Assembly: GCA_019637815.1 (NCBI GenBank)
Contig: JAHBUZ010000012.1
Span: 1-64,000, forward strand
Direction of reading: 5' to 3'
Source of the DNA: Chloroflexota bacterium
GTDB lineage: Bacteria; Chloroflexota; Limnocylindria; Limnocylindrales; CSP1-4
Length of the DNA stretch: 64,000 nt
The position numbers and the translations under genes were made by a program. Shown in pieces: positions 33,854 to 42,214 of the stretch; positions within the stretch are counted from its first letter, which is position 1, and every line of letters begins with the position of its first letter. The notes below the pieces were generated by a model, which saw only the letters and a list, made by a program, of their open reading frames with translations, made no database searches and had not been told where the DNA came from.

Positions 33854-35236
33854 CTAGAACTCCGGGAAGTCCTTCGGGTACCCGGCGTCGGTCATGATCG
33901 CCTGGATGCCCGCGCCCATCTCGGCCATCACCTCGGCGACCGGTCGGTCGGTGGTGATGAGCTCCTGGAGGCCCTGCTGGATCGGCGGGATGATCGCCAC
34001 GCCCTCGGGGATGAAGGGCAGCAGCGTGACATTGGGATGCTGGAGGATGTGGGTGAGCGCCTCCGGGAAGGTGGCCGGCAGGGCCGCGACGGTCGCGGGA
34101 TCCTGGAGCACCGACAGCCGTGAGGGCGTCAGCAGGACACCCGCCTGTGCGGCGGCCGCCTGCGTCTCCTTCGACGTGAGGAACTGGACCAGCTGCCACG
34201 CGGCCGCCTTGTTCTCGGAGGCGTTGTTGATCCAGACGCCGAACGGCTGGACGAGCCCGCAGTTGTCGGGGTTGACGTCCTGGCACGGGAGCGACCAGAA
34301 GGCGGACTCCTCGGCGACCAGCGAGGTCTCCGGATCGAGGACGTCGGGGATCATGGACGAGTCGTCATGCCACATGGCCACGCGGCCCTGCTGGAACGCC
34401 TGGAGGCAGTCGGTCACCTTGTAGGTGCTGATGCCCGCCGGCGCCGCCGTGGTGAGGATCTCGCGCCAGAACTCGCCGAAGGCGCTGGCGTACGGCTCCT
34501 CCGCGAGCAGGACCGACCAGTCCTGGCGGAAGTAGTTGCCCGTGACCGGGTTGTCGTAGGGGTAGAACCACTGCCACAGCTGGAACGCATCGTAGAGCGC
34601 CTGGGTGATGTCCGCGCGGACACAGAAGCCGGCGTGATCGTCATTGGTCAGCCGCTGCGCGTAGTCCAGGAGCTCCGCGGGGTTCTGGGGCGGCGCGGTG
34701 ATACCGGCCTCCGCGAACATGCGGGTGTTGTAGTACAGCAGTCCGCCGCCCGTCTTGGACGCGATGCAGTAGTTGACGCCGCCCTGCTGGCAGGCTGCCT
34801 GGACCGCCGGTGCGATGTCACCGAAGTCGTAGTCGGCCGCCGTGACGCTGGCGTCGTTGATGAAGTCATCCAGGGGCGCGACACCGGACACGCCGAGATA
34901 GGCGCCGATGTTCTCCGAGCCCGTGAAGAACACGTCGAGCGACGGGTCCTTGGCGGACAGCTGGAGCGGGATCTTCTGGTCCTGCGCCGCGACGGGCTGC
35001 TGGACGTAGTTGACGGTGATACCCGTCAGCTCCTTGAACTCGTCCATGAGCGTCGCGTAGTAGTCATACTCGGGCACCGCCGAGTACGTCGACAGGTTGA
35101 GGGTCACCCCCTCGTACGGCTTCGCCGGATCCTGCGCGAGGGCCGCGGGGGCCACCGCGATGGCACTGGCCGCGAGTACGCCGATCGTCGCCAACGCGAC
35201 CATCGGGCGTCGCGGTCCGTGACCGGGACGGATCAT
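33854..35236 (-). CDS. ABC transporter sugar-binding protein, Sec signal
   Basis: A 460-residue MalE-like family-1 solute-binding protein. Residues 1-34 are a Sec signal peptide (PMVALATIGVLAASAIAVAP, cleavage ALA-QD). The mature protein begins AKPYEGVTLNLSTYSAVPEYDYY and has the usual FFTGSENIGAYL, GLLYYNTRMFAEAGI and FGVWINNASENKAAAWQLVQFL segments. The ATG at 35236 is preceded by GAGGAGGAG; an upstream ATG at 35290 gives no signal-like sequence. First gene of an operon with two permeases and an SDR. Four extra cysteines in the mature part could form disulfides. Confidence 0.9.
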   Translation of the reverse strand: MIRPGHGPRRPMVALATIGVLAASAIAVAPAALAQDPAKPYEGVTLNLSTYSAVPEYDYYATLMDEFKELTGITVNYVQQPVAAQDQKIPLQLSAKDPSLDVFFTGSENIGAYLGVSGVAPLDDFINDASVTAADYDFGDIAPAVQAACQQGGVNYCIASKTGGGLLYYNTRMFAEAGITAPPQNPAELLDYAQRLTNDDHAGFCVRADITQALYDAFQLWQWFYPYDNPVTGNYFRQDWSVLLAEEPYASAFGEFWREILTTAAPAGISTYKVTDCLQAFQQGRVAMWHDDSSMIPDVLDPETSLVAEESAFWSLPCQDVNPDNCGLVQPFGVWINNASENKAAAWQLVQFLTSKETQAAAAQAGVLLTPSRLSVLQDPATVAALPATFPEALTHILQHPNVTLLPFIPEGVAIIPPIQQGLQELITTDRPVAEVMAEMGAGIQAIMTDAGYPKDFPEF

Positions 35237-35417
35237 CTGAGCTCCTCCTCGAAGCGACGTGGGTGATCCAGGCCCCGGGAACGACGCCATCCGGCCACCC
35301 GCTCGATGTCACGCGCGACACGACGATGATCGCCGCTCCGCCACACGCATCGATCCCTGGGCCATCGTGCGTCGCTCGCCGGATGTCCGGTCACACCCGG
35401 GCCAACGTTGCCGGCCG

Positions 35418-35467
35418 AGTATGGCACGGCCGCGGTATCGGATGTCAAGATACCAAGATATCGTATG
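35418..35467 (-). promoter_or_regulatory. Promoter and operator-like motif of the sugar ABC operon
   Basis: Minus strand: the element CATACGATATCTTGGTATC (35467-35449; inverted arms ATAC/GTAT) abuts a perfect -35 TTGACA (35448-35443), with CATACT about 19 bp further (35423-35418). The same ATATCTTG core recurs near 39.6, 43.1 and, with one change, 45.1 kb. Confidence 0.5.
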
Positions 35468-35519
35468 CCATCGTCCGGACCTTCAGGGAGCCACCTGCGG
35501 GCGGACTACCATCCCCGTC

Positions 35520-36968
35520 GTGAACGACTCCGGACCGGCGCGCGCATCGGATGGCGGACCGCCCATCGTGGTCTGGTTCCGCCGTGACCTGCGGGTCCAC
35601 GACCATCCGGCACTGAGCGATGCCGTCGCCCGCGGCGTGCCCGTGGTGCCCCTGTTCGTGCTGGACGACCGCCTGCTGGAGGGTCGCTGGCCGTCACCGA
35701 ACCGGCGCTGGTCGCTGCTGGGTGCCCTCCACGCCCTGGATGCGCAGCTCCGCGCCCGGGGTGCACGGCTCGTGATCCGCCACGGCCCACCCGAGCAGGT
35801 CGTGCCGGCGGTCGCCCGCGAGGTCGGCGCCACGGACGTGCTGGTGTCGCGGGACGTGGGCCCGTGGGCACGCGCACGGGATCACCGGGTGGCCACGGCG
35901 CTCGCCGACGAGGGTCGTGTACTACGGGCGCGGGCGGGGCTGCTGCTGGCCGAGCCGGAGTCGATCGCCACGGCGGACGGACGACCCTTCACGGTGTTCT
36001 CGCCCTTCTGGCGAGCGCTCTCCCGGGCCGACCGTCGTGCGCCCCTCGTGGCCCCCACGGTCATCCCGTTCGCGGACATCGCGCCAGGCACCATCCTGGC
36101 AGCCGGCCCTCCACCCGCGGATCTGCCACGACCCGGTGAGGGAGCCGCGCGCGATCGGCTCGCTGCCTGGATGGCGGACGGGCTCTCGGCCTACCACGAT
36201 CGACGGGACCTGCTCGACGGCAGCGGCACATCCCGCCTGGGGGCCGACCTCCATCTCGGCACGCTCTCGGTGATCGAGCTCGACGCGCTCGCCGCGGCAC
36301 ACGGCGGACCCGGCGCGGACGCCTGGCGACGACAGCTCGGCTGGCGCGACTTCGCGCACCACCTGCTGTGGCATCGACCGGAGCTGGCGAAGGAGCCCTT
36401 CCGGCCCGCGCTCGCCCGGGCGCTTCGGCCCGCCACCGAGGACCCCGACGCGGTCGCTGCCTGGCGGGAGGGCCGGACCGGCATCCCGGTCGTGGACGCC
36501 GCGATGCGGCAGCTGCTGGCCACGGGCTGGATGTCCAACCGTGCGCGATTGGTCGTCGCATCGTTCCTGACCCGCCACCTGCTCGTCGACCATCGCGTGG
36601 GCGAGGACCACTTCATGCGCCACCTGGTGGACGGTGACCTCGCGAACGACGGCCTGGGTTGGCAGTGGACGGCAGGCGTCGGCACGGACGCCCAGCCATG
36701 GTTCCGGATCTTCGACCCGGTGCGCCAGGGCACACGGTTCGACCCCGATGGTGGATTCGTCCGGCGCTGGGTCCCCGAGGTGGCCGCACTGCCCGACGAC
36801 CTGGTCCACACCCCCTGGCTGGCGGCCGACGGACCACCCGACGGGTATCCGGCACCCGTCGTGGACCTGCGCGAGGGTCGGGACCGGGCCCTGGCCGCGT
36901 TCCGGGCCGCGGCTGACGGCGACGCCGGGCCGCGCGGGGCGCGCGGACCACGCGATCCGCGCGGCTGA
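35520..36968 (+). CDS. phr: Deoxyribodipyrimidine photolyase (class I)
   Basis: A 482-residue photolyase/cryptochrome-family flavoprotein that splits UV-induced pyrimidine dimers using blue light. The N-terminal antenna domain opens with IVVWFRRDLRVHDHPAL. The FAD domain has TGWMSNRARLVVASFLTRHL and the signature DGDLANDGLGWQWTAGVG followed by DAQPWFRIFDP. The GTG at 35520 is the first start giving the canonical N-terminus. The extreme C-terminus is a Gly/Arg/Pro-rich tail. It is convergent with and 15 nt from a B12-dependent light-sensing regulator, a common pairing for light-induced DNA repair. Confidence 0.93.
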   Translation: MNDSGPARASDGGPPIVVWFRRDLRVHDHPALSDAVARGVPVVPLFVLDDRLLEGRWPSPNRRWSLLGALHALDAQLRARGARLVIRHGPPEQVVPAVAREVGATDVLVSRDVGPWARARDHRVATALADEGRVLRARAGLLLAEPESIATADGRPFTVFSPFWRALSRADRRAPLVAPTVIPFADIAPGTILAAGPPPADLPRPGEGAARDRLAAWMADGLSAYHDRRDLLDGSGTSRLGADLHLGTLSVIELDALAAAHGGPGADAWRRQLGWRDFAHHLLWHRPELAKEPFRPALARALRPATEDPDAVAAWREGRTGIPVVDAAMRQLLATGWMSNRARLVVASFLTRHLLVDHRVGEDHFMRHLVDGDLANDGLGWQWTAGVGTDAQPWFRIFDPVRQGTRFDPDGGFVRRWVPEVAALPDDLVHTPWLAADGPPDGYPAPVVDLREGRDRALAAFRAAADGDAGPRGARGPRDPRG

Positions 36969-36983
36969 GGATGGGCCGAGCCG

Positions 36984-37895
36984 TCAGCGGACGGCGACCT
37001 CGCGAACGACCATGGACCGGAGCACACCGACGGCCTCCACGAGGTCGCCAGGCAACCGGACACCGACCGCGTCCTGGGGCACCTCCCCCGCCGCCATGCC
37101 CCCATAGGCGACCACGAGGCCGGAGATGGCGGCGCTTAGCGCGCCGGCGACCTCGATGGCTGCGGGCACGTCGGCCGCCGACACGACACCGATGACCGCT
37201 GCCGTCGCGTTCGTCTGGGCGGCCGACCGCAGCCAGTCCGCCAGTGGCAGGTCGGCACCCAGGTAGACCACGGGCAGGCCGGCACGCCGGGCGATGACCG
37301 CGAACGCGAGCGCCCCCAGCTCGTGGCGCGCCCCGGGTGGCAGACCGACCAGGACCGGCGCGTCGAGACGGCCGGTGGCGGCGGCCTGGTAGGCCACCGA
37401 GAGACGCCGCAGGACCGCGCCGCTCGCGACATGCTCGCTCGCGACATCGATCCGGCCGTCATCCCAGGCAGCGCCCAGGGCACGCAGGGCAGGCATCAGG
37501 GATAACGTGGCCACCGTCTCGAACGAGCCGCGCGCGAACATCTCGTCGAGGACCGCCTCCAGGGAAGCCACCTCGAGGGAGGCGGTCGCGAGCAGGAACG
37601 CCTCGATGAGGTCGTCCTCGGAGTCCAGCGGCCGTGGCACCCCGGATGCACGCGGACCGGCTGCCCGGACCGCCGCGTCATCGAGGCCGCGGATGTGCGA
37701 CGCAGCCATGCTGGGCGTCCAGCCGTCATCGACCAGGGCGCGCATCAGCCGGAGCCGGTCGATGGCCGTGTCGTCATAGGTCCGGTATCCCGACCGCGTG
37801 CGTGCCGGCTGCACCACCTGGTAGCGACGCTCCCACTGGCGCAGGAGCGGAACGGACACCCCCGACCGACTCGCCGCCTGCTTGATGGTGTACAT
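36984..37895 (-). CDS. CarH/LitR-type MerR family B12-dependent photoreceptor regulator
   Basis: A 303-residue three-domain regulator. Residues 1-70 are a MerR winged helix (MYTIKQAASRSGVSVPLLRQWERRY). Residues about 95-175 are the helical B12-cap domain with W144 and E154-H155, the exact W-x9-EH of CarH that shields adenosylcobalamin. Residues 178-295 are the cobalamin Rossmann fold with H191 in PGARHELG as lower ligand. In CarH the dark tetramer represses and light breaks the Co-C bond and releases DNA. I start at 37895, the family N-terminus. A -10-like TATCGT lies only 9 nt upstream, so the message may be nearly leaderless. Its likely target is the divergent DUF378 promoter. Confidence 0.9.
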   Translation of the reverse strand: MYTIKQAASRSGVSVPLLRQWERRYQVVQPARTRSGYRTYDDTAIDRLRLMRALVDDGWTPSMAASHIRGLDDAAVRAAGPRASGVPRPLDSEDDLIEAFLLATASLEVASLEAVLDEMFARGSFETVATLSLMPALRALGAAWDDGRIDVASEHVASGAVLRRLSVAYQAAATGRLDAPVLVGLPPGARHELGALAFAVIARRAGLPVVYLGADLPLADWLRSAAQTNATAAVIGVVSAADVPAAIEVAGALSAAISGLVVAYGGMAAGEVPQDAVGVRLPGDLVEAVGVLRSMVVREVAVR

Positions 37896-37936
37896 CCTTT
37901 GTCCACGATAGCACAGGGCATACCCGTGACATTCGC

Positions 37937-37997
37937 TTGACACGCCGGCCCCATCCCCCCTAACCTATGACAAACCTTGGACAAACAACAGACAACC
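37937..37997 (+). promoter_or_regulatory. Promoter with 11-bp-spaced direct repeats (CarH-type operator)
   Basis: TTGACA (37937-37942) and TAACCT (37961-37966), 18 bp apart, form the promoter of the DUF378 gene. ACAAAC at 37970-37975, ACAAAC at 37981-37986 and ACAACC at 37992-37997 recur every 11 bp over the transcription start. Known CarH operators are 11-bp direct repeats, so this fits the divergent regulator well. Confidence 0.6.
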
Positions 37998-38028
37998 AAG
38001 GGGTTCCTGGACGCGAGAAGGAGGCACC

Positions 38029-38259
38029 ATGCGCTATCTGGACGCGCTCGCACTGCTGCTCGTCATCGTGGGCGGCGTCAACTGGCTCCTCGTGGGGGTG
38101 GCACGGATCGATCTCGTGGCCAGCCTGACGGGTCAGGAGTTCGGCCAGACCGACGCGATCTCGAGCGCCATCTACATCCTCGTGGGCCTTGGCGCCATCT
38201 GGCTCGTGCCCACGCTGATCCGATGGGTCACCCGGCCGGTCGACCGGGTCGCGGCGTGA
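38029..38259 (+). CDS. DUF378 small membrane protein
   Basis: A 76-residue protein with two transmembrane helices, matching DUF378 (YuzA family): LDALALLLVIVGGVNWLLVG, then VARIDLVASL and AIYILVGLGAIWLV. The family is widespread and of unknown function, often stress- or light-linked. AGAAGGAGG lies just upstream of the ATG. It is the first gene behind the CarH-type operator and is followed 47 nt later by the DUF4397 gene. Confidence 0.88.
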   Translation: MRYLDALALLLVIVGGVNWLLVGVARIDLVASLTGQEFGQTDAISSAIYILVGLGAIWLVPTLIRWVTRPVDRVAA

Positions 38260-38306
38260 CACATCGACGCATCCACCCCACACACCGACCCGAAGGAGGT
38301 CGTCCC

Positions 38307-39047
38307 ATGCGCCGTTCCCTCGCCCTCGCGGCTGCCAGTGCCCTGGCCCTGGTCGCCCTTCCCGTGGCTGCGCAGGATGCCAGCTCCGATCCCTCGACGC
38401 AGCCATCCGCATCCGCGATGGTGCGCGTCCTCCACGCCTCGCCCGATGCTCCGGCAGTGGATGTCCACCTCGACGGCATGATGGTGGGCGCGCCCCTCGC
38501 CGGTCTCGAGTTCGGGGCCATCAGCCCGTATGTGGAGATCCCCGCGGGTCCGCACGCCGTGCGGGTGTGCGCCACCGCGGACGCCAGCGTGTGCCCCATC
38601 GACGTCCCGGAGCTGGTGCTCCAGCCGGGGATGCGGTACACGGTCGCGGCCACGAACGTGCTCGCGTCCATCGAGGCACAGGTCATCGTCGATGATGCCG
38701 TGGCCGATCCGGCCCGGGCACTCGTGCGGTTCGTCCATCTGTCGGCGGACGCCCCCGCGGTCGATGTGCTCACCCAGGATGGGACCGTGGCCGTCGTCAG
38801 CGGACTCGCGTATCCCGATGCCACCGCCTACCTGGCGCTCGATCCGGGGAGCTACGACCTCAAGGTCTGTGCGACCGGTGACGCCTCGGTCTGCCCCATC
38901 GACCCGCCCGCGGTCGACCTGTCCGCCGGCCAGGTCCTGAGCGTGTTCGCGATCGGCTCGCTCACGGGCGGCACCATCACCGCGGTCATCGCCGCTGACG
39001 TGGAGCCGACGCCGGCAGAGTCCCCCATCCCCTCGCCGGCCATGTGA
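38307..39047 (+). CDS. Secreted DUF4397 protein (two repeats)
   Basis: A 246-residue exported protein with a Sec signal peptide (RRSLALAAASALALVALPVAA, cleaved before QDAS). It contains two DUF4397 domains: residues about 38-130 (VRVLHASPDAPAVDVHLDG) and about 140-235 (VRFVHLSADAPAVDVLTQDG), each ending with a matching VCATxDASVCPID segment whose two Cys may pair. DUF4397 proteins are surface beta-domains of unknown role. GAAGGAGGT precedes the ATG. It appears co-transcribed with the DUF378 gene under light control and is followed by a strong hairpin. Confidence 0.88.
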   Translation: MRRSLALAAASALALVALPVAAQDASSDPSTQPSASAMVRVLHASPDAPAVDVHLDGMMVGAPLAGLEFGAISPYVEIPAGPHAVRVCATADASVCPIDVPELVLQPGMRYTVAATNVLASIEAQVIVDDAVADPARALVRFVHLSADAPAVDVLTQDGTVAVVSGLAYPDATAYLALDPGSYDLKVCATGDASVCPIDPPAVDLSAGQVLSVFAIGSLTGGTITAVIAADVEPTPAESPIPSPAM

Positions 39048-39059
39048 CCTGGTCCCTTC

Positions 39060-39091
39060 GCAGGCAGGGCGTCGATGGGTGCCCTGCCTGC
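39060..39091. terminator. Bidirectional hairpin terminator
   Basis: A perfect 11-bp stem GCAGGCAGGGC (39060-39070) / GCCCTGCCTGC (39081-39091) with a 10-nt loop lies between the convergent DUF4397 and VOC genes. No U-run follows, as usual in very GC-rich genomes. Confidence 0.75.
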
Positions 39092-39102
39092 GATCGTCTC
39101 CG

Positions 39103-39567
39103 TCAGAGTCGGTCGCGACCCTCGGGCAGCTCCACGAGGATGATGGTCACGCCATCGGGCGCCTGGCACACCTGGACCTTGATGATCCCGCCGTCCGGCA
39201 GCCGCTGGGGCACCAGCTCGGAGCTCGGCGGGTAGCCGCCCGCCCGCAGCCGTTCCACGATCGCCTCGATACCCGTCACCCGCAGGTTGACCGACAGGAT
39301 CCCCGCATCGGCCGGCTCGCGGTCCACGGTCGTCCGGCCCTGGGGCTGCGAGAAGCGCACCAGCTCCAGCTCCGAGCCATCGGGGCAGGACACGACCACC
39401 GCGTGCACCCGCGGCTCGGTGTACCCGAACAGCGCCGAGATCGCGGCCGGGTCATGGTCATCATCGAACGTGACCCGCAGGCCGAGCAGGTCCCGGTAGT
39501 AGCGGACGGCCTCGTCCATGTCACTCACGCTGATCGCCGGATGGAACACCCCTGCCACGCCCGCCAT
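39103..39567 (-). CDS. VOC family protein (glyoxalase/dioxygenase-like)
   Basis: A 154-residue vicinal-oxygen-chelate protein made of two beta-alpha-beta-beta-beta modules: FHPAISVSDMDEAVRYYRDLLGLRV and LSVNLRVTGIEAIVERLRAGGY. Metal ligands are plausible at H9 in the first module and E in ELELVRF (residue about 67) and in IILVELPEG at the end. Members are lactoylglutathione lyases, epimerases, dioxygenases or binding proteins; the sequence does not decide. It is divergent from the MBL hydrolase gene, and the shared motif at 39631 lies between them. Confidence 0.82.
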   Translation of the reverse strand: MAGVAGVFHPAISVSDMDEAVRYYRDLLGLRVTFDDDHDPAAISALFGYTEPRVHAVVVSCPDGSELELVRFSQPQGRTTVDREPADAGILSVNLRVTGIEAIVERLRAGGYPPSSELVPQRLPDGGIIKVQVCQAPDGVTIILVELPEGRDRL

Positions 39568-39630
39568 CGGAACCTCCCGCCTGGCGCCGACGCCTCACGA
39601 CCACGATCGGTCGGGCGGCTCGACGCTGGA

Positions 39631-39648
39631 ATATCGTATCTTGCGTGC
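39631..39648. promoter_or_regulatory. Shared operator-like motif between VOC and MBL genes
   Basis: ATATCGTATCTTGCGTGC lies in the divergent gap and shares the TATCTTG(C)G core with the motifs at 35.45 and 43.12 kb. Candidate site for the GntR regulator of this region. Confidence 0.45.
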
Positions 39649-39712
39649 GGGGCCTGGTGGACGGCCCACGATGGGCGGCACCCGGGCGCCCGATGCATCC
39701 TCGGAGGCGGCC

Positions 39713-40582
39713 GTGACCAGCGACCCTGCGACCGTGACCAGCTCGTCCTCGACCCACTGGCGCATCACCGCGCTGGATACGGGCACGTCCCACCTCGACC
39801 AGTCGATGCTCACGTACACCGTGGGCGTGGGTACCGTGGTGCGCATCCCGCGGGTCATCTGGGTGCTCCAGGGCCCGACCACGGTGGTCGTGGACACGAG
39901 CGTGCCCATGCGTCGCCGTCCGTCGGAATTCATCGGCGAGGAGTTCAGCCGCAGCCGCGCCCAGGAGCCGGCCAACGCGCTGCGGGACGCCGGCATCGAC
40001 CCGCGGGACGTGGAGCACGTCGTGCTGACGCATCTCCACTGGGACCACGCCGGCAACTGCGACCTGTTCCCGGAGGCGCGCGTGGTCGTCCAGCGCGAGG
40101 AGCTGCGCTATGCCATCGATCCCGGACGGTTCTTCCGGAAGTCGTTCCTGTCACCCCGCTCCGGCTGGGGCACGCCACCCTGGATGCTGCCCAACATCGA
40201 CACGGTCGATGGGCTGACCGAGCTCGCGCCCGGCCTCCGGCTCGTCCCGACGCCGGGTCACACGCCCGGTTCCCAGGCGCTCGTCGCGGACACCGAGCAT
40301 GGCTCCTTCTGCATCGCCGGTGACGCCATCAGCCTGTACGCCAACATCGAGCAGGACATCCCGCCGGGGTTCCATGTGGACGTGGATGACGCGGTCGATT
40401 CGATGGACCGGCTGCGCGGCCTGGCCGATCACTTCCTCCCCTCGCACGACTACGAGGTCCTCTCGAGCGGCCTCATCACGCCCATCGGCGCGTCCCACGC
40501 GGCGCGACCGCGATACGTCCCGCCGCCCATCGAGCGCTGGGACCCGGAGCCCGACGAGCCAGCCGGCGGAGCCCCTCGCTGA
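39713..40582 (+). CDS. MBL-fold metallo-hydrolase (AHL lactonase-like)
   Basis: A 289-residue metallo-beta-lactamase-fold enzyme of the N-acyl-homoserine-lactonase (AttM/AiiA-like) group. The zinc motif is THLHWDHAG (106-114), followed by PGHTPGSQ and IAGDAI. The final HDYEVL His completes the site. In a catabolic context it may open a sugar lactone rather than a quorum signal; this is inference. I choose GTG at 39713 because GGAGG lies 6 nt upstream; an ATG at 39671 is possible. Its stop overlaps the next alcohol dehydrogenase by one base (TGATG). Confidence 0.85.
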   Translation: MTSDPATVTSSSSTHWRITALDTGTSHLDQSMLTYTVGVGTVVRIPRVIWVLQGPTTVVVDTSVPMRRRPSEFIGEEFSRSRAQEPANALRDAGIDPRDVEHVVLTHLHWDHAGNCDLFPEARVVVQREELRYAIDPGRFFRKSFLSPRSGWGTPPWMLPNIDTVDGLTELAPGLRLVPTPGHTPGSQALVADTEHGSFCIAGDAISLYANIEQDIPPGFHVDVDDAVDSMDRLRGLADHFLPSHDYEVLSSGLITPIGASHAARPRYVPPPIERWDPEPDEPAGGAPR

Positions 40583-41613
40583 TGCGTGCCGTCCGTCTGC
40601 CCGCCCTCGGCGCACCGGCGCTCGAGCTCGTCGACGTGCCCATGCCGGAGCCGGGGCCCGGTCAGGCACGCATCGCGGTGACGGGAGCCGGGCTGTGCGG
40701 CACGGACCTCCACATCCTGCATGGCGACTACAGCAGCCGACCCCCCGTCACGCTCGGTCATGAGGTCGCGGGTCGGGTGGATGCGGTCGGCGAGGGCGTG
40801 GATCCCGCGTGGATCGGCGCCCTGGTGGCACCCGAGACCGCCTTCGGGACATGCGGGCTGTGCCGCTGGTGCCGGACGGGCCGGCCGATGCTGTGCGCCG
40901 AGCGGCTGTCCATCGGCTCCGGCGTGGACGGTGGCTTCGCGGAGGCCGTGATCGTGCCCGCACGTCTGCTCCACCGCCTGCCGGACTGGCTGGACGACCA
41001 TGCCGCGGCGCTCATGGAACCGCTCGCGTGCTGCTGCAACTCGCTGTCGGACCCGGCGGTGATCGATGCGGGCGACCGGGTGCTGGTCCTGGGGGCAGGG
41101 CCGGTCGGGCTGCTCGCGGCACAGGTCGCGCGAGCGGCCGGAGCGAGCGTCGTCCTCGGCGGCACGAGCGCGGACGAGGAGCGACTGGCCATCGCTCGCA
41201 CGATGGCCCTGGACACCCTGGTCGTGGACACGCCCGGGGGTGTCACCACGCTGGAGGCGTGGGAAGCGGCCCGTGATGTGGACGTGGTGATCGAGTGCGC
41301 CGGCGTCGGCGCTGCGGTCGCCACGGCGCTGCGGGTCGTGCGGCCCGGCGGCAGCCACATCCAGATGGGCCTGCTCTCGGGCGACGTGAGCATCCCCTTC
41401 GGCCTGGTGGTGACGAAGGAGATCCGGGTACGCGCCGGGTTCGGCAGCGCACCGGCATCGTGGTGGCGCGCGGTGGACCTCGTCGCGGCGCGTGCCGTGG
41501 ACCTGGTGCCGCTCGTGAGTGTGGTGCTGCCGCTGCGCGACTGGCCGGTCGCGTTCGACCGCATGGCCAGCCGCACCGGCCTCAAGTCGGTGCTCGACCC
41601 CCGGATGGCCTGA
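40582..41613 (+). CDS. Zinc-dependent medium-chain alcohol dehydrogenase (sugar/polyol type) 1
   Basis: A 343-residue MDR-family dehydrogenase. The catalytic zinc site is C in GLCGTDLHILHG with H-E in TLGHEVAGRV; four structural-zinc cysteines are in FGTCGLCRWCRTGRPMLC; the cofactor loop is VLGAGPVGLLAAQ. Pattern and length fit sorbitol/threonine dehydrogenase-like enzymes. It is translationally coupled to the MBL hydrolase, which suggests oxidation of a sugar to a lactone followed by ring opening. Confidence 0.9.
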   Translation: MRAVRLPALGAPALELVDVPMPEPGPGQARIAVTGAGLCGTDLHILHGDYSSRPPVTLGHEVAGRVDAVGEGVDPAWIGALVAPETAFGTCGLCRWCRTGRPMLCAERLSIGSGVDGGFAEAVIVPARLLHRLPDWLDDHAAALMEPLACCCNSLSDPAVIDAGDRVLVLGAGPVGLLAAQVARAAGASVVLGGTSADEERLAIARTMALDTLVVDTPGGVTTLEAWEAARDVDVVIECAGVGAAVATALRVVRPGGSHIQMGLLSGDVSIPFGLVVTKEIRVRAGFGSAPASWWRAVDLVAARAVDLVPLVSVVLPLRDWPVAFDRMASRTGLKSVLDPRMA

Positions 41614-41619
41614 CCGAGG

Positions 41620-42147
41620 TCAGCCCACGGGGACGAGTGGGTCGTGCTCCGGTGTCACCACGCGCGCGCCGTCATCGCCCACGGACTGGATCCCGCAGCC
41701 ATCGCGGAATCGAAGCCCGGTCCCCCAGGTGTCGAGCCGTGCGTCATGGATGCCGTTGGCACCGCGGCCCGCCGGCTGCGGCCAGATGGTCAGCAGCACG
41801 AACTCCTGGGTCGACCGGTTACGCAGACGATGGAAGGTGCCCGCCGGCACGAACACGACGCCGCCCTCCCGGAGCGTGAACGTGGTGTGGCCCTCTCCGG
41901 TGTCCGGGTGGCCGCCCAGGTCCACGAACGCCTCGCCCGCGACGGCGTAGTAGATCTCGTCGTTCTCCGGGTGGTTACCGCCACCCAAGTCGTACTCCGG
42001 GTCCACGGTGCCCCGGTTGAGCAGCAGGTCGTGGCCGCCGGTGATCTCCCGGCCCAGCACGTGCTGGGAGTGGTACCCCGGCTCCTCGGGGTGCGTGAAC
42101 GGCTCGATGTCGTTCGAATCGAGCACCAGGAACTGCTGTCGGCTCAT
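41620..42147 (-). CDS. Cupin domain protein
   Basis: A 175-residue single-domain cupin. Metal-binding motif 1 is GGGNHPENDEIYYAVAGEAF and motif 2 is FVPAGTFHRLRN. Possible roles include sugar isomerase, epimerase, lyase or sugar-acid binding. AGGAGGG lies before the ATG at 42147. It is convergent with the first alcohol dehydrogenase (6 nt apart) and lies downstream of the SDR gene on the minus strand. Confidence 0.83.
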   Translation of the reverse strand: MSRQQFLVLDSNDIEPFTHPEEPGYHSQHVLGREITGGHDLLLNRGTVDPEYDLGGGNHPENDEIYYAVAGEAFVDLGGHPDTGEGHTTFTLREGGVVFVPAGTFHRLRNRSTQEFVLLTIWPQPAGRGANGIHDARLDTWGTGLRFRDGCGIQSVGDDGARVVTPEHDPLVPVG

Positions 42148-42214
42148 CGGGATCCCTCCTGTCGGTCGGTCACGTGGGGCGTGTGATGGGTATCTGTGCT
42201 GGGCGCGTCGAGTG

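Noticed and set aside
39713..40582. Quorum-quenching AHL lactonase
   Set aside because: The fold and motif match, but the coupling to a sugar-type alcohol dehydrogenase makes a catabolic lactone hydrolase more likely; specificity cannot be read from sequence.
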